Shown here piece after piece: positions 20,433 through 28,861 of a stretch of DNA of 64,000 bases; positions within the stretch are counted from its first letter, which is position 1; every line of letters starts with the position of its first letter. Source of the stretch: Gordonia sediminis (GTDB lineage Bacteria; Actinomycetota; Actinomycetes; Mycobacteriales; Mycobacteriaceae). The notes beneath the pieces were generated by a model. It saw nothing but the letters and a program-made list of their open reading frames with translations, was not told the origin of the DNA and made no database searches. Made by a program: the position numbers and the translations under genes. The stretch covers positions 62,001-126,000 of the forward strand of contig RZUM01000001.1 in the NCBI GenBank assembly GCA_004193205.1, read 5' to 3'.

Positions 20433-21407
20433 TCAGCCGGCCCGCCTGCCGTTTCGGCTGTCCGCGTCCCGTGCCGCCCGGACGGCCTCCGAGGTGAACT
20501 CTGCGGTCTTCTCGATCGCGTGGACGGTCTCCGGATGCCGCGTGACCAGCACCGGGAACGCGTGTATCTGCCAAGAATAGCTGTGGGCCACCGCGGGAAC
20601 GCCGGCCGCCTCGAGGGCCTCCACGAGCCCGATGACATCGGGCTCGAGCATCTCGCCCTCGGCGGTGATCATCGCGGTCGGCGGGAACGATTCGTTCGCG
20701 AGGTCGCCGATGCGCCGCACCCCGGTGAGCGCGACGGGTCCCCGGTCGAACAGTTTCTCGAGTTCGACCATCTTCCTCTGCGGAATGTAGGCATCCGAAC
20801 GGCTCGACCGGTCCGGGTGGGTACCCACGTCGAGGTCGAGCAGCGGCGAGAACCCGATGACCGCCGTCGGCCTCGGCAGTCCCTCGCCGGCAGCGCCCTC
20901 CACGATCTTTCCCGCCAGGAATCCGCCCGCCGAATCACCCGCGACGACCACACGGCGATAGCCACGCTCGACGACGAGTTCCCGGTACGCGCCGAGCGCG
21001 TCGGCGACCGAGGCGCCCACACCCGACGACGGCAACTGCCGGTATTCGAGGGAGAAGACCGGCAACTCACACGCTTGGGCGAGGCGGCTCGCGATGGACC
21101 GGTGCGAGCCGAGACCGCACACCACGAACGCACCGCCGTGCAGGTACAGGATCGCCGTCTCGGGATCACGGCGCGACGGGCCGACGGGCAGGATCAGCTC
21201 CGCCGGCCGTCCGGCCAGTGTCATCCGCTCGCGGACTACGCCTTTCGGTTTCGGCCCGACGGCCAGGGCGTGGTCGATGAGGTAGAGCCCGGCCATCCCG
21301 GACCGGGTCAGCGGCCACCACGACAGCGTCGGCCGCAACAGCACACGCGTCACGATCCACATCGGAATCGACAGGAGGCTGGGTCTGCGGTGATGCACGA
21401 TCGGCAT
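20433..21407 (-). CDS. Alpha/beta hydrolase, hormone-sensitive-lipase family
   Basis: 324 residues. The oxyanion-hole motif L-Y-L-H-G-G-A-F is near residue 91 and the nucleophile motif V-V-A-G-D-S-A-G-G-F near 155, both diagnostic of the HSL/BD-FAE branch of esterases. Candidate acid and histidine are in E-P-D-V-I-G-L and W-Q-I-H-A-F-P-V. The first 40 residues contain a hydrophobic stretch, which may associate it with the membrane. Substrate unknown; possibly a short-chain acyl esterase. Confidence 0.85.
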   Translation of the reverse strand: MPIVHHRRPSLLSIPMWIVTRVLLRPTLSWWPLTRSGMAGLYLIDHALAVGPKPKGVVRERMTLAGRPAELILPVGPSRRDPETAILYLHGGAFVVCGLGSHRSIASRLAQACELPVFSLEYRQLPSSGVGASVADALGAYRELVVERGYRRVVVAGDSAGGFLAGKIVEGAAGEGLPRPTAVIGFSPLLDLDVGTHPDRSSRSDAYIPQRKMVELEKLFDRGPVALTGVRRIGDLANESFPPTAMITAEGEMLEPDVIGLVEALEAAGVPAVAHSYSWQIHAFPVLVTRHPETVHAIEKTAEFTSEAVRAARDADSRNGRRAG

Positions 21408-21673
21408 GTTCGTCTCCTTCGCATCACGTGGGCGCTACGCACGTGGACTACTCGGTCGCGACTCGAGATACCCCTGCTCGGGGGGCTCACCGGATGCTGA
21501 GATACTCCTGTGCGAAAGCTACACCGTCGTCGGACACCGACGCCGTTCATCCGGCGGGTTTCGCGGGGGAACTCACCGCATGCGGACGCCGAGACCTGCG
21601 CCACTGACTGTTCACCCGTGTCACAGACACCGGTTGCGCGACTGCGCTATATTCTTCGCTTCGTGTCGAATCG

Positions 21674-24600
21674 ATGGTGGTGAGCGTGGGTATCCCGGCC
21701 CATTTCCTGCTTTCCGCACAGGCCAGCGCACCGCGCACCCTGTGCGATGTCCTCGACGAAACGGCGGCGAGGTTCCCCGACGCCCCCGCGATCGACGACG
21801 GTGAGCTGACGCTGAGCTACACCCAGCTCCTTGCTCTGATCCGGCGCGGCGCCGAGCGTCTCACGGTGGCCGGGGTGGGGCGCGGCGGGCGGGTCGGCAT
21901 CCGGATGCCGTCGGGGTCGCGCGAGCTGTATGTGGCCATCCTGTCCACGTTGTACGCCGGGGCGGCCTACGTCCCCGTCGACGCGGACGATCCGCCCGAG
22001 CGCGCCGAGTTGGTGTTCGGCGAGGCCGCCGTCGACGTCGTCGTCGACGCCGAGGGCATCCACCCGACCGGCGGCGACGACCCCGCACCGGTCGCGACCG
22101 AATCGGCCGACGATGCGCGACCCACCACCGACGACGACGCGTGGATCATCTTCACCTCGGGTTCGACCGGAACTCCGAAGGGTGTGGCGGTGACCCACCG
22201 CAACGCCGCGGCCTTCGTGGACGCCGAAGCCCGCATGTTCCTGCTCGACGATCCGCTGGGCCCGGGCGACCGGGTCCTGGCCGGATTGTCGGTGGCCTTC
22301 GACGCCTCGTGCGAGGAGATGTGGCTGGCGTGGCGCAACGGCGGCTGCCTGGTCCCGGCACCGCGGTCGCTGGTGCGCAGCGGCATGGACCTGGGCCCGT
22401 GGCTGGTGCAGCGCGACATCAACGTGGTGTCGACGGTGCCTACGCTGGCATCGCTGTGGCCGGCGGAGGCGCTGGAGGCGGTGCGGCTGCTGATCTTCGG
22501 CGGCGAGGCCTGCCCACCCGAGCTCGCCGAACGGCTCGCCGTCGAAGGACGCGAGGTGTGGAACACCTACGGACCCACCGAGGCGACCGTGGTGGCCTGC
22601 GCCGCGCAGATGGACGGCACCGGGCCGGTCCGGATCGGACTGCCGCTGCCCGGCTGGGACCTCGTGGTCGTCGACGGCGACGGCAACCCGGTCGGCGACG
22701 GCGAGATCGGCGAACTCGTCATCGGCGGCGTCGGCCTGGCCCGCTACCTCGATCCGGCCAAGGACGCCGAGAAATACGCACCGATGCCGACCCTGGGCTG
22801 GGACCGCGCCTACCGCAGCGGCGACCTGGTCAAACTCGATCACAGCGGGCTGTTGTTCCAGGGACGCGCCGACGATCAGGTCAAGGTCGGCGGGCGCCGC
22901 ATCGAACTCGGCGAGATCGACAACGCATTGCAGAAGCTGCCCGGGGTGAGCGGTGCCGCCGCCGCGGTCCGCAAGTCCGCCGCCGGCAACAGCCTCCTCG
23001 TGGGCTATCTGGTCTCGCCGAACCCGGACTTCGACGTCATCGGTGCCCACACCGAACTCCTCAAACACCTGCCGGCGCCGATGGTGCCGCGGCTCGCGCT
23101 CGTCGACGAACTCCCCACCCGCACCTCGGGCAAGGTCGATCGCAACGCGTTGCCGTGGCCGCTGCCGAGCGGGCGGACCTCCGACGAGGACAACGACCTC
23201 AGCGACACCGAGGAGTGGGTGGCGCGGTGCTGGACCGACGTGCTCGGCGTCGTCGTCGACGACCCGAAGGCCGACTTCTTCGCCGAGGGCGGCGGGTCGC
23301 TGGCGGCGGCGCAACTGGTGACGGCTCTGCGCGAACGTCACCCCGATATCACCGTCGCCGACCTGTACGACCACCCGCGGCTGGGTTCGCTGGCCGAGAT
23401 GCTCGACGAACGCGTGCCGTCTGTCGTGGTCACGCCGCGCGACGTGGTGCCGACGCCGCGGCGGGCCGGGCTGGCCCAACTCGCGTTGTCGGTGCCGCTG
23501 ACGACCCTGACCGGCCTGCAGTGGGCGACCTGGCTCGGGGTGGCGAACAACGTGGCGGCCGCGGTCGCCAACCGCGCCGACCGCGATGTGCCGTGGCTGG
23601 TGGAGGTGAACTGGTGGATCCTGCTCGTCGCGTTCCTGCTGTTCATCACCCCGCCGGGCCGGATGCTGATCGCCGCCACGGGCGCCCGCCTACTGCTGAC
23701 GGGTTTGCGGCCAGGCACCTATCCGCGCGGCAGCGGCACCCACATCCGACTGTGGGTGGCCGAGCGACTGCTCGACGCGAGCGGCGCCGCCAACCTGTCG
23801 GGTGCGCCGTGGATGATCTACCTGGCCCGGGCACTCGGGGCGAACATCGGCCGCGGCGTCGACCTGCACACGATTCCCCCCGTCACCGGCTTTCTCACGG
23901 TCAACGAGGGCGCGTCCGTCGAACCCGAGGTCGACCTGGCCGGCTGGTGGATCGACGGCGACCGCGTTCACATCGGCGAGATCATGATCAAACGCGGGGC
24001 GTCGATCGGTGCCCGCTCCACCCTGCTGCCCGGCGCGGTGATCGGACGGGACGCCATCGTCGCACCCGGCTCCGCGGTCCGCGGACGGGTGAAATCCCGG
24101 CAACTCTGGGCCGGCTCCCCGGCGGTCAAGGTCGGCAAGGCCGAGCATCCCTGGCCCGAACATCGTCCGCCGCGCGGGACGCAGTGGGTTCCGGTGTACG
24201 GCCTGTCGTCGATGATGCTCGCGGCGATCCCGCTGCTCTCGCTGGCGGCCGGGCTTGCGGTGATGGGGTCGTGGGCGGTCCACGCCGATCAGTTGGCCGA
24301 CGTCGCCCTGCGGTGTCTCATCCTGCTGGCGCCCGCGACGATCGCCAGCCTGGCCGTGTTCGCGACGATCACGGTGATCCTGGTCCGGCTGTTGTCGATC
24401 GGACTGGTGCGCGGCTACCACCCCGTGCGTTCACGGGTCGGCTGGCAGGTGTGGATGACCGAGCGGCTGCTCGACATGGCGCGCACCTACCTGTTCCCGC
24501 TCTACGCGAGCCTGCTCACGCCGTGGTGGTTCCGCCTGCTCGGCGTCACCGTCGGCCCGGGCACCGAGATCTCCACGGCACTGGTCCTGCCGAAGTTCAC

Positions 24601-25564
24601 CACGATCGGCGAGGGCGCCTTCCTCGCCGACGACACGATGGTGGCGTCCTACGAACTCGGCGGCGGCTGGCTGCACGTCGACGAGGCGAAGATCGGCAAG
24701 CGTTCGTTCCTGGGTAATTCGGGGATGACCGCACCCGGACGCAAAGTGCCCAAGGACGGTCTCGTCGCGGTGCTGTCGGCGACGCCGGAGAGCGCGAAGT
24801 CGGGGTCGAGCTGGCTGGGCAGCCCACCGACCCGGCTGCGCCGCACCGCCACCGCGACCGACACGTCGCGCACCTTCGACCCGCCGACGAGCCTGAAGGT
24901 CGCCCGCGCGATCGTCGAGACGCTGCGCATCATCCCGGTGATGGTGTCCTTCGCGCTGGGGCTGTTCATGCTGCTGGGACTGCAGTACGTCGCCGTCGAG
25001 TCGTCGTACTGGGTGGCGGCACTGGTCAGCGGTGTGCTGCTGTTGGTCGCCGGCGCGGCGGCGTGCTGTGTCGCGGCCGCCGCGAAATGGATCGTCGTCG
25101 GGCGGATCGAGGTGTCCGAGCACCCGCTGTGGAGTTCGTTCGTCTGGCGCAACGAACTCTCCGACGCGTTCGTGGAGACCGTCGCCGCGCCCTGGTTCGC
25201 CAACGCCGCGGCCGGCACCCCGATCCTCAACCTATGGCTGCGCATGCTCGGCGCAAAGATCGGCAAGGGCGTCTGGTGCGAGACGTACTGGCTGCCCGAG
25301 GCCGATCTGGTCACGCTCGGCGACGGCGCGACCGTGCAGCGCGGCTGCGTCGTGCAGACCCACCTCTTCCACGATCGGGTGATGGCCATCGACGAGGTGA
25401 CACTGGAGGCCGGGTCCACCCTCGGCCCGCACTGCGTCGCGCTACCCGCGTCGGGTCTCGGTGAGTCGACGACGGTGGGCCCGGCCTCGCTGGTTATGCG
25501 CGGCGACGTGGTGCCCGCCCACACCCGCTGGCAGGGCAATCCCATCGCACCCTGGCACGAGTGA
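21674..25564 (+). CDS. Pls/PosA-type non-ribosomal peptide synthetase, poly-lysine-like
   Basis: A 1296-residue membrane synthetase with the architecture of epsilon-poly-L-lysine synthetase. The adenylation domain has F-T-S-G-S-T-G-T-P-K-G (about 160-170), N-T-Y-G-P-T-E-A-T (about 297), Y-R-S-G-D-L and G-K-V-D-R with Lys487. A carrier domain follows (E-G-G-G-S-L, phosphopantetheine Ser542). Then come three pairs of membrane helices alternating with three left-handed beta-helix acyltransferase-like domains (about 705-820, 930-1065, 1150-1296). Aligning by hand to GrsA, the specificity residues read D-A-E-S-I-G-T-V-V-K. No classical condensation or thioesterase domain is present. A TATATT at 21648-21653 is a possible -10 box. 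Several in-frame GTG starts follow the ATG. Confidence 0.88.
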   Translation: MVVSVGIPAHFLLSAQASAPRTLCDVLDETAARFPDAPAIDDGELTLSYTQLLALIRRGAERLTVAGVGRGGRVGIRMPSGSRELYVAILSTLYAGAAYVPVDADDPPERAELVFGEAAVDVVVDAEGIHPTGGDDPAPVATESADDARPTTDDDAWIIFTSGSTGTPKGVAVTHRNAAAFVDAEARMFLLDDPLGPGDRVLAGLSVAFDASCEEMWLAWRNGGCLVPAPRSLVRSGMDLGPWLVQRDINVVSTVPTLASLWPAEALEAVRLLIFGGEACPPELAERLAVEGREVWNTYGPTEATVVACAAQMDGTGPVRIGLPLPGWDLVVVDGDGNPVGDGEIGELVIGGVGLARYLDPAKDAEKYAPMPTLGWDRAYRSGDLVKLDHSGLLFQGRADDQVKVGGRRIELGEIDNALQKLPGVSGAAAAVRKSAAGNSLLVGYLVSPNPDFDVIGAHTELLKHLPAPMVPRLALVDELPTRTSGKVDRNALPWPLPSGRTSDEDNDLSDTEEWVARCWTDVLGVVVDDPKADFFAEGGGSLAAAQLVTALRERHPDITVADLYDHPRLGSLAEMLDERVPSVVVTPRDVVPTPRRAGLAQLALSVPLTTLTGLQWATWLGVANNVAAAVANRADRDVPWLVEVNWWILLVAFLLFITPPGRMLIAATGARLLLTGLRPGTYPRGSGTHIRLWVAERLLDASGAANLSGAPWMIYLARALGANIGRGVDLHTIPPVTGFLTVNEGASVEPEVDLAGWWIDGDRVHIGEIMIKRGASIGARSTLLPGAVIGRDAIVAPGSAVRGRVKSRQLWAGSPAVKVGKAEHPWPEHRPPRGTQWVPVYGLSSMMLAAIPLLSLAAGLAVMGSWAVHADQLADVALRCLILLAPATIASLAVFATITVILVRLLSIGLVRGYHPVRSRVGWQVWMTERLLDMARTYLFPLYASLLTPWWFRLLGVTVGPGTEISTALVLPKFTTIGEGAFLADDTMVASYELGGGWLHVDEAKIGKRSFLGNSGMTAPGRKVPKDGLVAVLSATPESAKSGSSWLGSPPTRLRRTATATDTSRTFDPPTSLKVARAIVETLRIIPVMVSFALGLFMLLGLQYVAVESSYWVAALVSGVLLLVAGAAACCVAAAAKWIVVGRIEVSEHPLWSSFVWRNELSDAFVETVAAPWFANAAAGTPILNLWLRMLGAKIGKGVWCETYWLPEADLVTLGDGATVQRGCVVQTHLFHDRVMAIDEVTLEAGSTLGPHCVALPASGLGESTTVGPASLVMRGDVVPAHTRWQGNPIAPWHE

Positions 25565-25589
25565 TTCGAGTCCGCGAGCGCCACCGCGA

Positions 25590-26009
25590 TCAGACGACGC
25601 TGCCCGCCCGCTTTCTGAACATGTAGTTGTCGATGGCGGCCTTCCCCGACTCGGCGAACCCGACCGCGAGCAGGCCCGCGATCAGCGCGAGCGGCAGTTC
25701 GTAGCCACCGTCGCCACCCCAGAAGCCGGCATCCCAGTGCACGAAGACGATCGCGCCGATCATGTCGAGGATCAGCAGGATCGACACGATCGGGAGAAAC
25801 AGGCCCACGATCAGCAGGATGCCACCGATGAGTTCGACCCAGGTCGCATACTGCGCCGAGAGGTCCGGAAGCGGAACACCCATCGCATCGAAGGCGGAAC
25901 CCGTGTTGCCGATGCCATTGGTGTGCAGCTTCTGCCACCCGTGCATGACGAAGATGAAGCCCAGAATCAACCGAGAGACGAGGAACGCCGTACTACGTAA
26001 ACCGAACAT
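25590..26009 (-). CDS. DoxX family membrane protein
   Basis: A 139-residue four-helix membrane protein: L-V-S-R-L-I-L-G-F-I-F-V-M-H-G-W-Q-K at the N terminus is the DoxX signature, followed by V-E-L-I-G-G-I-L-L-I-V-G-L-F and two further helices. In M. tuberculosis a DoxX protein joins superoxide dismutase and SseA in a redox complex, but neither partner is adjacent here. The ATG at 26009 has AAAGG six bases upstream; an open extension to 26291 lacks family support. Convergent with the synthetase gene. Confidence 0.85.
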   Translation of the reverse strand: MFGLRSTAFLVSRLILGFIFVMHGWQKLHTNGIGNTGSAFDAMGVPLPDLSAQYATWVELIGGILLIVGLFLPIVSILLILDMIGAIVFVHWDAGFWGGDGGYELPLALIAGLLAVGFAESGKAAIDNYMFRKRAGSVV

Positions 26010-26041
26010 GGTTGCCTTTCTACATGCCGACCGCGAGGACA

Positions 26042-26061
26042 AACCGGACTGTGGTCCGGTT
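26042..26061. promoter_or_regulatory. 20-bp perfect inverted repeat upstream of doxX
   Basis: AACCGGAC-TGTG-GTCCGGTT has two exact eight-base arms around a four-base centre. It lies 33 bases upstream of the doxX start and 147 bases before the divergent peptidase start. The size fits a dimeric repressor operator; a hairpin in a doxX leader is the alternative. Confidence 0.45.
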
Positions 26062-26161
26062 AGCGTTGATCCTCTCACACCATGACCGTCGAGTGCACGC
26101 CGGACGCGGCGGGTAACGTATGTCTGCGCGACGGCGCAGCGCCACCGCGCAGGACGAGTGC

Positions 26162-26199
26162 GCCACGCAAAATGCCACGAAATGCCACGAAATGCCAAG
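26162..26199 (+). repeat. Short tandem repeat CCACGAAATG before the peptidase
   Basis: Two exact copies of CCACGAAATG, preceded by a near copy CCACGCAAAATG, end directly at the AAGGAGGG ribosome binding site of the M1 peptidase gene. The ten-base period matches one helical turn. Confidence 0.6.
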
Positions 26200-26207
26200 G
26201 AGGGTCT

Positions 26208-27563
26208 GTGCCGGGGAAGTGGGGCAAGAGTCCACGACAGCCGGTTCTCGGCACCCCGCACGACGACCTCGACCCCTACCTGCCCGACCACGGCAACCTG
26301 GGCTTTCGCATCTCCCGATACGACCTCGAGCTCGAGTACAAGGTGTCTCCGAACCGGCTGGCCGGTGTCGCGACACTGTCCGCGACGTCATATGTCCAGC
26401 TGCCGCGGTTCACCCTCGACCTCGCGTCGTCGATGGCGGTGGCGAAGGTCACGGTCAACGACAAGCGTGCGCGCCACTCCCACCGCAACCGGAAGCTGAC
26501 GATCACCCCCGAGTCCCCGATCCCGCCCGGCGGGGCGATGACCATCGTGGTGCGCTATGCCGGTTCACCACGCCCGATCCGCGGACCGTGGGGGGACGTC
26601 GGTTGGGAGGAACTCAGCGAGGGGTCGTTGTGCGCGAATCAGCCCAACGGCGCCGCGTCGTGGTTTCCGTGCGACGACCACCCGAGCGCGAAGGCGCCGT
26701 ACCGAATCGCGATCACCACCGACAGCCCCTACTACGCACTGGCCAACGGGGTGCTCGAGTCCAAACGCTCCCGCGCCGCGCAGACCACGTGGGTCTACCA
26801 GCAGATCGAACCGATGCCGACCTACCTCGCCTCGGTCCAGATCGGTCCGTACAAACGCAAGGCACTGGCGTCCAAGCCCATTCCGGTGCAGGCGATCTTC
26901 CCGGCACGGCTGAGTCGCAATTTCGACATCGACTTCGGCCGGCAGATGGAGATGATCGACGTGTTCGTCGAGATGTTCGGCCCCTACCCGTTCCACTCCT
27001 ACAGCGTCGTCGTGACCGACGACGAGCTCGACATCCCGATCGAGGCGCAGAGTCTGTCCACCTTCGGCGCCAACCACTGCGACGGCACCCGACACTCCGA
27101 ACGGCTCATCGCCCACGAGTTGGCGCACCAGTGGTTCGGCAACTCGGTGACCCTGGCGCGCTGGCGTGACATCTGGTTGCACGAGGGATTCGCCTGCTAC
27201 GCGGAGTGGCTGTGGAGCCAGCGCTCCGGCGGGCCGAGCGCCGCCGAGTGGGCGCGCCACTACTACGACAAGTTGGCCGCGAACCCGGTGCGGGCGGTGC
27301 TGAGCGATCCGGGCCCGCGCAAGATGTTCGACGACTGGGTCTACAAACGCGGCGCGCTGACCCTGCACGCCCTGCGCCTGACCATCGGAGACGGCAACTT
27401 CTTCGCGCTCCTGCACCGCTGGACCGACAAGTACCGGTACGGCTCGGTGACCACCGAGGACTTCATCGCGCTGGCCGCCAACTATTCGTCGCAGTCGCTG
27501 GGCCCGCTCTGGGAGGCCTGGCTGTTCACCGCGAAGTTGCCCGCGTTCCCCGGGCCGTCCTGA
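26208..27563 (+). CDS. M1 family metallopeptidase
   Basis: A 451-residue zinc peptidase. The zinc motif H-E-L-A-H is at residues 303-307, with the third ligand Glu in W-L-H-E-G-F-A-C-Y 18 residues on. The exopeptidase motif G-x-M-E-N is replaced by P-I-E-A-Q, as in the actinobacterial subgroup with E-T-Q at this place, so N-terminal specificity may differ from PepN. GTG 26208 is chosen because AAGGAGGG lies six bases upstream; the frame is open back to 26082. The protein has no signal peptide and lacks the long C-terminal helical domain of PepN. It begins a run of four genes leading into polysaccharide functions. Confidence 0.85.
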   Translation: MPGKWGKSPRQPVLGTPHDDLDPYLPDHGNLGFRISRYDLELEYKVSPNRLAGVATLSATSYVQLPRFTLDLASSMAVAKVTVNDKRARHSHRNRKLTITPESPIPPGGAMTIVVRYAGSPRPIRGPWGDVGWEELSEGSLCANQPNGAASWFPCDDHPSAKAPYRIAITTDSPYYALANGVLESKRSRAAQTTWVYQQIEPMPTYLASVQIGPYKRKALASKPIPVQAIFPARLSRNFDIDFGRQMEMIDVFVEMFGPYPFHSYSVVVTDDELDIPIEAQSLSTFGANHCDGTRHSERLIAHELAHQWFGNSVTLARWRDIWLHEGFACYAEWLWSQRSGGPSAAEWARHYYDKLAANPVRAVLSDPGPRKMFDDWVYKRGALTLHALRLTIGDGNFFALLHRWTDKYRYGSVTTEDFIALAANYSSQSLGPLWEAWLFTAKLPAFPGPS

Positions 27564-27574
27564 ACGCCTCGACG

Positions 27575-28861
27575 ATGTCGCACGACGACGCGCCGGCCCG
27601 GGCCTCGGGCGCGATCGGACGGGTCACTGTCGCAACCGTAGTCGCAGCGGCGTCGGGCTACCTCGTGCTGCTGCTCGCGGCCCGCGACCTCGGCGCGGTC
27701 AACTACTCGGTGTTCGCGGTGTTCTGGGCCGCCTACGGCATGGTCACCGGCGCACAGAACGGGCAGCTGCAGGAGACCACCCGCGCGACGCGAGCCGGTG
27801 GCGACGTTCGGCACACCACGGCGCGACCGTCGTCGCGGGCCCGGCCGTGGCTGGTCAACTCGGTGATCGGGGTGGCGCTCGGCGCGATCGTCGCCGTGTC
27901 GTCACCGTTGTGGAGCGACCGCGTCTTCATGCAGGATCGCTGGCTGTCGGTTCTGCTGCTCGCGGTGGGTGTGGTGTCGTTCGCCGTGTACGCGCATCTC
28001 GCCGGGGCGCTGTCGGGCGCGGTGTCCTGGGGCGCGTTCGCGGCTCTGCTGTCGGTCGACGCGTTGATCCGTCTGGTCGGGGCCGTCGTCGCGGTGCTCC
28101 TCGGGCTGGGCCTGACCGCGTTCCTGGTGATCACGGTGATCGGATCGGTCTCGTGGATCCTCCTGCTGACAGGTTCGGCGGGGGCGCGTCATGCGGCTGG
28201 GCTGGCCGGTGATGTCGGGACCCGACGGTTCACCGCCAACACCCTGACCGCGATGGCCGCGGCCGCGGCGAGCGCGATCCTGGTGATGGGTTTCCCGGTG
28301 CTGATCAACGCGACCGACGGGGTCGGGGATCGCTCCGACGCGGCGACGCTGGGCGCCGTCGTCCTGGCGGTCACCTTGACACGGGCGCCGCTCTTGGTAC
28401 CACTGAACAGTTTCCAGGGGGTGTTGATCACCCGATTCGTCGATCACCGCGACCGCCTCGTCGCGGCGCTGCGCGCACCGATCGTCGTGGTCGCAGGTGT
28501 CGGGGTCGTCGGCGCGGGCGCCGCGTGGCTGATCGGACCGTGGCTCCTGACCACGATCTTCGGGGCCGACTACCGGTTGCCCGGACTCACGGTGGCCTGG
28601 CTGACGGTGGGTGCGACGACGCTCGCGCTGCTGACCGTGACCGGCGCCGCGGTGCTCGCCACGGCCGCGCACCGGTGGTATGCCGCGGGTTGGTGGATCG
28701 CCACCATCGCCTCGATCACCCTGTTGCTACTACCCGTCGGCATCGAGGGCCGGGTCGCGATCGCTCTGATCGGTGGGCCCGTCGTCGGGATGGCGGTTCA
28801 CGGATTCGGCTTGGCGTTGCGCAGCCGACCCGCTGCGGTGGCCACCCGTGATTGGGCGTGA
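27575..28861 (+). CDS. Polysaccharide flippase-like multispanning membrane protein
   Basis: 428 residues with about 12 hydrophobic helices spread through the sequence, in the style of Wzx/MATE-type lipid-linked oligosaccharide flippases. The N-terminal R-V-T-V-A-T-V-V-A-A-A-S-G-Y-L-V-L-L-L-A-A-R-type segment matches the first helices of that family. Gene order (this protein, GT2, DUF2304) resembles M. tuberculosis Rv3630-Rv3632. It starts 12 bases after the peptidase stop. Its last 64 bases overlap the 3' end of the convergent glycosyltransferase gene. Confidence 0.7.
   Translation: MSHDDAPARASGAIGRVTVATVVAAASGYLVLLLAARDLGAVNYSVFAVFWAAYGMVTGAQNGQLQETTRATRAGGDVRHTTARPSSRARPWLVNSVIGVALGAIVAVSSPLWSDRVFMQDRWLSVLLLAVGVVSFAVYAHLAGALSGAVSWGAFAALLSVDALIRLVGAVVAVLLGLGLTAFLVITVIGSVSWILLLTGSAGARHAAGLAGDVGTRRFTANTLTAMAAAAASAILVMGFPVLINATDGVGDRSDAATLGAVVLAVTLTRAPLLVPLNSFQGVLITRFVDHRDRLVAALRAPIVVVAGVGVVGAGAAWLIGPWLLTTIFGADYRLPGLTVAWLTVGATTLALLTVTGAAVLATAAHRWYAAGWWIATIASITLLLLPVGIEGRVAIALIGGPVVGMAVHGFGLALRSRPAAVATRDWA

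Noticed and set aside
21613-21640. GTGTC-ACA-GACAC dyad as a CRP site before the synthetase
   Set aside because: The spacing does not fit the TGTGA-N6-TCACA consensus, and one short dyad in GC-rich DNA is weak evidence.
21647-23479. A 610-codon minus-strand frame opposite the synthetase
   Set aside because: Antisense of the adenylation and carrier domains; no start signals and low-complexity composition.
22141-24717. An 858-codon plus-strand frame inside the Pls-type synthetase
   Set aside because: It is in another frame of a gene with all adenylation motifs, and its composition is Arg/Gly/Pro-rich with no recognisable domain.
27206-27574. Extension of the flippase-like protein upstream
   Set aside because: This part lies within the M1 peptidase coding sequence in another frame; the hydrophobic protein begins at 27575.
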